Below are positions 1 to 5,326 of a stretch of 5,326 nt of DNA, one piece after another. Position 1 is the first letter of the stretch; every line of letters starts with the position of its first letter. The DNA is taken from positions 1 through 5,326 of the forward strand of contig CAKXBD010000054.1 in assembly GCA_934871445.1 (NCBI GenBank), in the 5' to 3' direction. The notes below the pieces were generated by a model. It had not been told where the DNA came from. It saw nothing but the letters and a program-made list of their open reading frames with translations, and did no database searches. The position numbers and the translations under genes are program-made. Source of the stretch: an uncultured bacterium (GTDB lineage Bacteria > Bacillota > Clostridia > Christensenellales > Borkfalkiaceae).

Positions 1-1341
1 GAGCGATACGTCGCACGCCTCGCACTTCGCCACATAGCCACATTCCTTACAGATGACCGTCTGGGAATACCCGCGGCGGTTGAGAAACAAAATCGCCTGA
101 TTCCCCTCCGAAAGGCATTTGCCGAGCTCGTCTTTGAGCGCGGAGGAAAATGCGGAATTGTTCCCCCGCCTTACCTCCCTGCGCATATCCGCAATCGTGA
201 TTTCCGGAAGCGGCTTTTGATTGATTCTCTTATCCAGCCGTATAAGATTGAATTCTCCGTCCACGGCTCTCTTATAGGTATCCACCGCGGGCGTCGCGCT
301 GCCGAGAACCAGCTTACAGCCGTTATGCTTCGCCCGAAGATACGCTACGTCGAACGTGTTATATCTCGGCGCCGTCTCGCTCGAATAGCTGGAATCGTGC
401 TCCTCGTCCACGATGATGACGCCGAGGTTTTCCAGCGGCGAAAATACGGCGCTCCGCGCGCCAATGGCGATTTTCGCCTCCCCCGAACGCATTCTCCACC
501 ATTCGTCGAACTTCTCCCCCGCCGACAGGCCGCTGTGCATGATCGCCGCGTTCCGACCAAACCGCGCGCGGAGTTGGGACAGCATCTGCGGCGTCAGAGA
601 AATTTCGGGAACCAGAAATATCGAGCTTTTGCCCTCTTTCAGGCACTCCGCGATCAGCGTGAGGTAAATTTCCGTCTTGCCGCTCCCCGTCACGCCGTGC
701 AAGAGCTGAACCGTCCGTCCGTCCGACTTTATCTTCTCCACCGCCGCCCTTTGCTCCGCGGTGAGGACGTGCTCAGCGGAAGCGTTCTCCATGCCCTTAT
801 ACGGGTCGCGGAGAAGCTGTTCCTTGACGATTGAGACATAGCCTTTCTTTTCGAGCGCCGATACGCCGCCCGGAAACAGGCCGTTCAAAAATCCGCATTC
901 CGTCTTTCCGTTCTTTTCGAGGTATTCCGCCACGCCGATCTGGTTTTTCGCCGTCCTCGAAAGTTTCATCTCCGAGAGCGGGACGAGGAGAGAGGCGTAA
1001 TTCTTTTTGAGCTCCCTCACCTTCCCCGCGCGCATTTCCGAGGGCAGAAACAGCCTTAAAGAGAGCGCCATGGGCACGCGGTACCGCGCCGCCAGCTTGC
1101 CCGCCAAAGCCAGACATTCCGCGTTGAGGGCGGGGCGTTCGTCGGGACAGGGAAAGGCACGTTTGAGCTTTTCCGTCGGGCAGTCGGAGGTCTCTTTCAA
1201 GCGCATGACGAAGCCGGGGACGACCTTCCCGCCGAAGGGCACCCGAACACGGCTGCCCGCCTGCGTTTCGTCCCCGCACAGATAATCGTATATCCTGTCC
1301 GTCTCGCCCGAAGCGATATCCACGATGACTTCCGCTATCAT
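1..1341 (-). CDS. priA: Primosomal protein N' (replication restart helicase PriA), N-terminal 447 residues, cut by window edge
   Basis: PriA is a 3'-to-5' superfamily 2 DNA helicase that recognises stalled or collapsed replication forks and reloads the replisome. The reading frame is open from the ATG at 1341 to the window edge; about 447 of a usual 700-800 residues are present. The N-terminal DNA-binding and winged-helix part covers roughly residues 1-180. The helicase core shows Walker A GVTGSGKTE (216-224, Lys222), the stretch VPEISLTPQM (244-253), Walker B DEEHDSSY (312-319), APRYN (324-328) and motif III GSATP (347-351). NRRGY (421-425) leads into the zinc-binding region, where Cys431, Cys434, Cys440 and Cys443 are visible before the cut. 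The start is fixed by an in-frame TAA two codons upstream (1347-1345); the ribosome site is weak (GGGA, 6 nt spacer). It lies 162 nt downstream of rpoZ, beyond two hairpins, so it may be expressed below the upstream genes. No defect is seen. Confidence 0.97.
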   Translation of the reverse strand, partial: MIAEVIVDIASGETDRIYDYLCGDETQAGSRVRVPFGGKVVPGFVMRLKETSDCPTEKLKRAFPCPDERPALNAECLALAGKLAARYRVPMALSLRLFLPSEMRAGKVRELKKNYASLLVPLSEMKLSRTAKNQIGVAEYLEKNGKTECGFLNGLFPGGVSALEKKGYVSIVKEQLLRDPYKGMENASAEHVLTAEQRAAVEKIKSDGRTVQLLHGVTGSGKTEIYLTLIAECLKEGKSSIFLVPEISLTPQMLSQLRARFGRNAAIMHSGLSAGEKFDEWWRMRSGEAKIAIGARSAVFSPLENLGVIIVDEEHDSSYSSETAPRYNTFDVAYLRAKHNGCKLVLGSATPAVDTYKRAVDGEFNLIRLDKRINQKPLPEITIADMRREVRRGNNSAFSSALKDELGKCLSEGNQAILFLNRRGYSQTVICKECGYVAKCEACDVSL

Positions 1342-1412
1342 AAATTATCCCGATTTTTCGCCGTAAAAATTAGCTCAAACGCCGCGCAAGGCCCCTTTTT
1401 TCTCCGACGTCC

Positions 1413-1446
1413 AAAAACACGGATTGCCCCGATCGAATCGAGGCAA
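1413..1446 (-). terminator. Hairpin plus short U-run upstream of priA (possible terminator or attenuator)
   Basis: On the minus strand the bases from 1446 to 1424 fold into TTGCCTCGAT, a TCG loop, and ATCGGGGCAA. This is a 10-bp stem with one G-U wobble that pairs only in minus-strand RNA; the plus-strand copy would have a C-A mismatch there. Six bases later comes a run of five T (1417-1413). The U-run is short and displaced, so this could be a weak terminator, an attenuator limiting priA, or an RNA-processing or stability hairpin. The structure is read directly from sequence; the function is inferred. Confidence 0.4.
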
Positions 1447-1451
1447 CGCGT

Positions 1452-1485
1452 AAAAAAACGGCTTTTAAGGCTACGCCTTTGTCCG
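1452..1485 (-). terminator. Weak terminator-like element just after rpoZ
   Basis: About 18 nt after the rpoZ stop, the minus strand carries AAGGC-GTA-GCCTT (1479-1467). A 3-bp CGG/CCG outer helix (1485-1483 with 1461-1459) can close around it across an internal loop, and seven T follow at once (1458-1452). The T-run position suits a Rho-independent terminator, but the stem is short and broken, so efficiency is probably low. It would give partial termination between rpoZ and priA. Confidence 0.3.
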
Positions 1486-1503
1486 CTATTCCTTTTTCGT
1501 CCG

Positions 1504-1725
1504 TCAATCCTTGGCGATGACGACTTTGCCTTCCGCAATATCCTTGCAAGCGGCCAAAAGCTCTTTGTCCATACCCGTAAAATCGCGGATGCCGCGGCTC
1601 TTTTCCGCCTCGATGATCTGACGGGCGCGCTTGGACGCCACCACGCACAGCGCATAGCGGCTCACGGGGTCTTCCTCCGTTCCCAAATCTCGGATCAATA
1701 CGTCCACAGCAGGTTCGTTTATCAT
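1504..1725 (-). CDS. rpoZ: DNA-directed RNA polymerase omega subunit
   Basis: Omega is the small RNA polymerase subunit that wraps the C-terminal part of beta-prime and aids assembly of the core enzyme. The 73-residue product is within the size seen for short Gram-positive omegas. The diagnostic core is SRYALCVVASKRARQI (22-37), corresponding to the conserved SRY...(A/S)KRARQ signature; it is preceded by an N-terminal helix with Pro5 and Asp8, and followed near the C-terminus by KDIAEGKVVI (61-70), matching the usual ALEEIAEGKI-type segment. The start at 1725 is supported by an AAAGGAG Shine-Dalgarno (1741-1735) with a 9-nt spacer, the best ribosome site in the window. It lies 21 nt after gmk, the common gmk-rpoZ pairing, and is probably cotranscribed with it. 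The product ends in Lys-Asp without a long acidic tail. Confidence 0.95.
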   Translation of the reverse strand: MINEPAVDVLIRDLGTEEDPVSRYALCVVASKRARQIIEAEKSRGIRDFTGMDKELLAACKDIAEGKVVIAKD

Positions 1726-1746
1726 AATTTCACACTCCTTTCAGTC

Positions 1747-2304
1747 TTATCGGTTCTTTTCTGTATCGATGATTTCTTCCAGCTTGCGTTCCGCGCCGTC
1801 CAACGCGTCGTTGACTACGATGTAATCGTATTCGCTTTTTTTGGAAAATTCGTATTCCATGCGGGCAAGCCGCCTTTCAATCTCCTCGTCCGTCTCCGAA
1901 TTGCGCCCCTTTAAGCGCCTTTTCAACTCCTCCTCCGACGGCGGGACGATCATGACGAGAATACATTCGGGAAACGCCTTTTTCGCGTTCAGGGCACCCA
2001 CCACGTCGATTTCCAGAATGACGGATTTCTCTTTCAGCGCCTCTCTCACGAACGATTTCGGCGTGCCGTAGAAATTGCCGAAATGCTCGTCGTATTCGAG
2101 AAAATCGCCCTTTTCTATACGGCTCAAAAATTCCTCTCTCTTCAAAAAGAAATATTCCCGTCCGTCCCGTTCGCCTTTCCGCGGCGGGCGCGTCGTGCAA
2201 GACACCGATTCGATCAAGTCCTTCCGCCGCGCCAAAAGCGCCTTCACCAGCGTGCCTTTGCCCACTCCCGAAGGCCCGGAAATTGCCATCAGAATATTTT
2301 TCAT
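1747..2304 (-). CDS. gmk: Guanylate kinase
   Basis: Guanylate kinase uses ATP to phosphorylate GMP to GDP in the cytoplasm, feeding GTP, dGTP and (p)ppGpp pools. The 185-residue protein has the P-loop GPSGVGKGT (10-18). Its GMP-binding residues match the family: Ser35, Arg39 and Arg42 within SVSCTTRPPRKGE, then Tyr51, Glu70 and Tyr79 (in DEHFGNFYGT). LEIDVVGA (97-104) corresponds to the usual LEIDWQGA, with Val-Val in place of Trp-Gln. The lid is seen as RLKGRNSETDEEIERRLARMEYE (130-152). The product is a little shorter than the common 200-210 residues, the loss being at the C-terminus, outside the catalytic motifs. The ATG at 2304 follows AGGAAGG (2319-2313) at 8 nt and starts only a few residues before the P-loop, as expected. 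It sits 34 nt after yicC and 21 nt before rpoZ, consistent with one operon. Confidence 0.97.
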   Translation of the reverse strand: MKNILMAISGPSGVGKGTLVKALLARRKDLIESVSCTTRPPRKGERDGREYFFLKREEFLSRIEKGDFLEYDEHFGNFYGTPKSFVREALKEKSVILEIDVVGALNAKKAFPECILVMIVPPSEEELKRRLKGRNSETDEEIERRLARMEYEFSKKSEYDYIVVNDALDGAERKLEEIIDTEKNR

Positions 2305-2338
2305 ACGTGCTTCCTTCCTGCAAATGCGGATTGCGTCT

Positions 2339-3214
2339 TTATTCCAGGTTCTGCACCTGCTCCCGCACCTTCTCTATCTCGTTCTTCAACGCCAGACCCG
2401 TCCGAGTGATTTCGATATCGTTGCTCTTGGAACAGGTCGTGTTCGCTTCCCGATTAAATTCCTGAACCAAAAAGTCCAGCTTCCGCCCCACGATTCCTTC
2501 CTCGCAAATTGCCCTGAACTGAGAAATGTGCGAAAACAATCTCGTCAGCTCCTCGTCTATGTTGCTCTTATCCGCAAAGACGGCGACCTCCGTGAGCAAC
2601 CTGCCCTCGTCCGCGTTCGCGTCTTTAAGGTATTCCCGAACCCGTTCTTCGAGCTTTCTGCGGTACTCCTCCGCCACCTTCGGCGCGCGGGCCGCGATTT
2701 CTTTCGCGAGCGCCTCTATCGAGTCCATTCTCGAAAGCATATCCGCTTTGAGCTTCTCGCCCTCCGTCCTCCGCATGCGGTTGAGATTGTCGAGCGCCTC
2801 TGAAAGCGCCTTTTTCAATGCGGAAAGGAGTTCCTCGTCCGCGGCGGCCTGTTCGTCCTGCTTCAATACGTCGGGAAAGCGGAGCACGGAGGTCAAGGTC
2901 ACGTCGTCCGCCAAAGCGGGAAAAGCCTCTTTCAGCGCCGTCGCCGCCGTCACGTACGACGCGGCGAGCTGCATATCGGGTACGAGCGCCGCGGGGCGTT
3001 CCCGTTTGTCCTTATACGACACGAATACGTCCGCGTGGCCGCGGGTGAGCTTCTCCCTGACGAGCGTGCGGACGACGTCCTCATACGCGGTAAAAATCCT
3101 GGGCGCCTTCACCGATACGTCGAGATAGCGGTTATTCACCGTCTTGATTTCGCAGGTCAGTTCGATGCCACCCTCTTTGTATTCGCCTTTTCCGTAGCCC
3201 GTCATGCTCAGCAT
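2339..3214 (-). CDS. yicC: YicC/YloC-family endoribonuclease
   Basis: This is a member of the YicC family (yloC in Bacillus subtilis), long of unknown function and more recently reported as an endoribonuclease in E. coli and B. subtilis; that activity is family knowledge, not visible here. The 291-residue length is typical. The N-terminal domain has the hallmark MTGYG (4-8), VNNRYLDVSVKAPR (26-39) and RGHADVFVSY (58-67). The middle is charged and helical (about 120-200). The C-terminal DUF1732 region has LLTEVAVFADKSNIDEELTR (206-225), GRKLDFLVQEFNREANT (243-259), SKSND (262-266) and the ending EKVREQVQNLE. The usual NTIGSKS reads NTTCSKS here, a small deviation. Starts at 3214 or 3205 are both possible; 3214 is chosen because of GGGGA (3227-3223) 8 nt upstream and because family members usually have two or three residues before MTGYG. 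It is the first gene after the promoter at 3275-3247 and leads into gmk. Confidence 0.95.
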   Translation of the reverse strand: MLSMTGYGKGEYKEGGIELTCEIKTVNNRYLDVSVKAPRIFTAYEDVVRTLVREKLTRGHADVFVSYKDKRERPAALVPDMQLAASYVTAATALKEAFPALADDVTLTSVLRFPDVLKQDEQAAADEELLSALKKALSEALDNLNRMRRTEGEKLKADMLSRMDSIEALAKEIAARAPKVAEEYRRKLEERVREYLKDANADEGRLLTEVAVFADKSNIDEELTRLFSHISQFRAICEEGIVGRKLDFLVQEFNREANTTCSKSNDIEITRTGLALKNEIEKVREQVQNLE

Positions 3215-3246
3215 AGCCGTTTTCCCCGTCTTTTGAAGTTCTTATT

Positions 3247-3275
3247 ATTATAACAGATTTTTTTCGAAATTTCAA
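3247..3275 (-). promoter_or_regulatory. Strong extended -10 sigma-A-type promoter for yicC-gmk-rpoZ
   Basis: On the minus strand a -35 box TTGAAA (3275-3270; five of six consensus bases) is followed by a 17-bp spacer and a perfect -10 TATAAT (3252-3247). A TG one base before the -10 (TGTTATAAT) makes it an extended -10. Transcription would begin near 3240, leaving a leader of about 25 nt before the yicC ATG. The element lies in the only clearly AT-rich stretch of the window, between ligA and yicC. No operator was recognised. Confidence 0.85.
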
Positions 3276-3306
3276 GCGACAACGGCGGAATTTGCAATTT
3301 TTTGTC

Positions 3307-5265
3307 TCAACTTTTTTCGCCGCTTCCCAAAAGCGACGCAAATTCCGCTTCGTCTATCACCCGTATCCCGAGTTTTTGCGCCTTTTCCAGCTTGCTCCCC
3401 GCGTCCGCGCCCGCCACGACCAGCGTCGTCTTGGAAGTAACGGCGCTCTGACAGGCGCCGCCGAGCGCTTCGATGAGCTTCTGCGCTTCGCTGCGCTTAT
3501 AATTCGACAGCGTGCCCGTAAGGACGACGGATTCGCCGAAAAACGGACCGCCCGTCACAGCCGCTTCTTCCTCCTTAGGTTTCACGCCCGCCGCGGCGAG
3601 CGCGTCCAGCTCTTTGAGATTCTCCTCGTCGGAAAAATAACCGAGAATGTTCTTCGCCGTGATCTCCCCGATATTTTCGAGAGAAAGCAATTCCTCCTCC
3701 GTCGCGTTTTTTAAGTTTTCCAGCGTCTTGAAGCGCTTGGAAAGGTCCTTTGCCGCTACTCTGCCCACGCCGTCGATTCCGACGGCATAAATAAAGGCGT
3801 CGAACGCGGGGGTTTTGCTCTTTTCTATCGCGCCCAGAAGATTGGAGATTTTCTTCTTCCCGAACCCCTCCAAATCCTTCAAATCTGAGGGCGTCAGGCG
3901 GTAGAGGTCGGAAAAATTCCTTACCCCCTTCTTATCGATGAGAAGATAGGCGGTGCTTTCCGAAAAGCCGTCGATGTCCATGGCGTTCTTGCCCGCAAAA
4001 TGGTCGAGCTTCGCCGCTATCCTCGGACGGCAGGAACGGTTGGAGCAGAAGATATGCGCGCCCGTTTCCGTGAGCGGCGTGCCACACGCGGGGCAGACCG
4101 TCGGCTTTTCGATTTCCCGACTGTCCGCGGAGTGCTCCGTCGCGCCGAGAATTTCGGGGATGACCTCGTTGGAACGGCGAATGAGCACGCGGGAAGCGAT
4201 TTTCACGTTTTTGCGCAGAATGTCCCCGTAGTTGTTCAAGGTCGCTTTGCGGATCGTCGCGCCGCCGAGCTCTACGGGTTCGAGCAGGGCGAGAGGAGTA
4301 AGTTTTCCCGTCCTTCCCACCTGCCAGATGACGTCCTCGACCTTCGTCGTCACTTCCTCCGCCTCGAACTTGAACGCCATCGCCCAGCGGGGGAATTTAT
4401 CCGTATACCCCATCGCTTCCCGCACCGCGGGAGAGTTGACCTTGATCACCGCGCCGTCCGTCAGAACGTCTATCGTCTTGCGCTCCACCTCTATTTCGTC
4501 CACCGCCGCGCGCACGTCGTCTTCCGTCCTGCAAACGCGGAAATAGGGAAATACCTTGAATCCCTCTTTCACGAGAAAATCGTGTGCCTGCATTTGGGAA
4601 AGCTCCTCGCCGTCCGACATGTAGTTGATGTCGTAAAAATAGATGTCGGGCTTGCGCTCCGCCGTGATTTTCGGGTCGAGATTGCGTATCGCGCCCGCCG
4701 CCGCGTTCCGCGCGTTTTTCAACGGCTCCGACGCTCGTTCGTTATACCTTTTGAGGACGGACAGACAGATCACTGCCTCCCCGCGGACTTCCAGCGTCCC
4801 TTTATAGGAAATGCGCATGGGATAGGATTTTATCGTCAGCACCTGCGCCGTCACGTCCTCGCCCACCACGCCGTTCCCCCGCGTCGTCGCGCGGAGAAAT
4901 TCGCCGTTCTCATAGGTGAGACAGACCGTGAGACCGTCGAATTTATATTCCACCGTGTATTCCGTCTCCCCGCCCGCGGCTTTGGAAACGCGGGTGAGAA
5001 ACGCCGAAAGCTCCTCGTCCGTCACCGATTTGTCCAGACTGTAAAGGCGGGCGATATGCTCGTGGCGGACAAATTCCTTTATCGGCTCACCGCCCACCCG
5101 CCGCGTAGGACTGTCGGGATAGACCTCCCCGCTCTCCGCTTCCAGCTTTTTCAGCTCGTCGTACAGGGCATCGTACTCCTTGTCCGAAACGCTGGGATTA
5201 TCCAAAACGTAATATTCGTACGCCCATTTATTCAGAATGTCGGTGAGTTCTCTCTGTCTGTCCAT
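3307..5265 (-). CDS. ligA: NAD+-dependent DNA ligase LigA
   Basis: LigA seals nicks between Okazaki fragments and during repair, using NAD+ to form a ligase-AMP intermediate. The 652 residues cover the whole family architecture. The NAD+-binding Ia domain is at 1-70 (YEYYVLDNPSVSDKEYD, 17-32). The adenylation domain is at about 70-310, with SLDK (76-79), catalytic Lys108 in VEYKFDG, TRGNG (128-132), RGE (161-163), RNAAAG (186-191), Lys275 in DGAVIKV and Lys299 in WAMAFKF. The OB fold is at about 311-385 (WQVGRTGKLTP, 314-324). A four-cysteine zinc finger has Cys391, Cys394, Cys407 and Cys412. Helix-hairpin-helix repeats span about 420-560 and a BRCT domain 574-648. The ATG at 5265 is preceded by AAGGA (5280-5276) at 10 nt, and in-frame stops upstream exclude a longer protein. 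It lies 13 nt after a probable pcrA tail and is probably cotranscribed with it. Several motif positions deviate from the E. coli form, but the core catalytic residues are present. Confidence 0.98.
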   Translation of the reverse strand: MDRQRELTDILNKWAYEYYVLDNPSVSDKEYDALYDELKKLEAESGEVYPDSPTRRVGGEPIKEFVRHEHIARLYSLDKSVTDEELSAFLTRVSKAAGGETEYTVEYKFDGLTVCLTYENGEFLRATTRGNGVVGEDVTAQVLTIKSYPMRISYKGTLEVRGEAVICLSVLKRYNERASEPLKNARNAAAGAIRNLDPKITAERKPDIYFYDINYMSDGEELSQMQAHDFLVKEGFKVFPYFRVCRTEDDVRAAVDEIEVERKTIDVLTDGAVIKVNSPAVREAMGYTDKFPRWAMAFKFEAEEVTTKVEDVIWQVGRTGKLTPLALLEPVELGGATIRKATLNNYGDILRKNVKIASRVLIRRSNEVIPEILGATEHSADSREIEKPTVCPACGTPLTETGAHIFCSNRSCRPRIAAKLDHFAGKNAMDIDGFSESTAYLLIDKKGVRNFSDLYRLTPSDLKDLEGFGKKKISNLLGAIEKSKTPAFDAFIYAVGIDGVGRVAAKDLSKRFKTLENLKNATEEELLSLENIGEITAKNILGYFSDEENLKELDALAAAGVKPKEEEAAVTGGPFFGESVVLTGTLSNYKRSEAQKLIEALGGACQSAVTSKTTLVVAGADAGSKLEKAQKLGIRVIDEAEFASLLGSGEKS

Positions 5266-5278
5266 ACAATGTTTTTCC

Positions 5279-5326
5279 TTATCCGTTCTTTACCGTCAGG
5301 GGCGCGAGCGCCGCGGAAAGCTGTTT
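5279..5326 (-). CDS. C-terminal tail of an upstream gene, probably PcrA/UvrD-type helicase (partial)
   Basis: One minus-strand frame is open from the window edge to TAA at 5281-5279 and encodes KQLSAALAPLTVKNG; the frame that reads into ligA has a stop in this interval. The tail resembles the C-terminus of PcrA helicases, where a KxLxxxxAPLxx-type ending is usual, and pcrA directly before ligA is a classic Firmicutes order. The stop falls 13 nt before the ligA ATG and overlaps the ligA Shine-Dalgarno by two bases, which suggests translational coupling. Fifteen residues are too few for firm identification; that a gene ends here is more secure than its name. Confidence 0.5.
   Translation of the reverse strand, partial: KQLSAALAPLTVKNG

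Noticed and set aside
217..834. Plus-strand open frame of 205 codons
   Set aside because: Antisense to the PriA helicase core, which is intact; composition is Arg-rich and no motif is seen.
797..1279. Minus-strand open frame of 160 codons
   Set aside because: Same strand as priA but a different frame; low-complexity Gly/Arg-rich product without domain features.
1338..1655. Minus-strand frames overlapping the rpoZ end and the rpoZ-priA gap, considered as a small gene in the gap
   Set aside because: They begin inside rpoZ, have no ribosome site and encode basic products without known motifs; no sign of a coaBC remnant was recognised.
2075..2803. Plus-strand open frame of 242 codons
   Set aside because: It lies antisense to gmk and yicC, both certain by motif. 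The product is Arg/Phe/Leu-rich with no recognisable domain, as expected for the opposite strand of GC-rich genes.
2526..3128. Plus-strand open frame of 200 codons, very Ser-rich
   Set aside because: Exact antisense of yicC; Ser and Ala richness is the mirror of Glu/Ala/Arg codons on the coding strand.
3288..3302. AATT-GCA-AATT-like inverted repeat upstream of the yicC promoter, considered as an operator
   Set aside because: Four-base self-complementary arms in AT-rich DNA are expected by chance; no known regulator site matches.
3276..3306. Possible ligA terminator (GACAA/TTGTC arms after the stop)
   Set aside because: The stem is only 5 bp with a loop of about 19 nt and no U-run follows; the sequence after it is the yicC promoter.
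3292..3714. Plus-strand open frame of 140 codons
   Set aside because: Antisense to the LigA BRCT and helix-hairpin-helix region; Arg/Phe-rich shadow product.

Overview
The window looks like a piece of a bacterial chromosome, most probably from a moderately GC-rich member of the Firmicutes (Clostridia-like, perhaps from an uncultured lineage). The reasons are gene content and order (a pcrA-like tail before ligA; yicC/yloC, gmk, rpoZ and priA in a row), purine-rich Shine-Dalgarno sites, and one promoter that matches the sigma-70/sigma-A consensus closely. The genus cannot be told from this sequence alone. Every convincing gene is on the minus strand, so transcription runs from position 5326 towards position 1.

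In transcription order: (1) 5326-5279, the last 15 codons of a gene that resembles the PcrA/UvrD helicase C-terminus; (2) 5265-3307, a complete NAD+-dependent DNA ligase (ligA), whose Shine-Dalgarno overlaps the upstream stop codon; (3) a 92-bp AT-rich gap holding a strong extended -10 promoter; (4) 3214-2339, a YicC/YloC-family endoribonuclease; (5) 2304-1747, guanylate kinase (gmk); (6) 1725-1504, RNA polymerase omega subunit (rpoZ); (7) a 162-bp gap with two terminator-like hairpins; (8) 1341 to the window edge, the first 447 residues of the primosomal helicase PriA.

The genes form two housekeeping groups. pcrA-ligA serves DNA repair and replication. yicC-gmk-rpoZ-priA links RNA turnover, guanine nucleotide supply, RNA polymerase assembly and replication restart, and probably forms an operon from the promoter at 3275-3247. 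Expression of priA may be reduced or uncoupled by the hairpins that precede it. Two genes common in this cluster in other Firmicutes, remA (DUF370) between yicC and gmk and coaBC between rpoZ and priA, are absent.

I found no CRISPR array, mobile element, tRNA, rRNA, riboswitch or unknown defence system. No stretch of more than 300 bp lacks a gene. The window is ordinary core genome. The points worth a second look are the cluster arrangement, substitutions at conserved LigA motifs, the strong internal promoter and the hairpin-bearing gap before priA.
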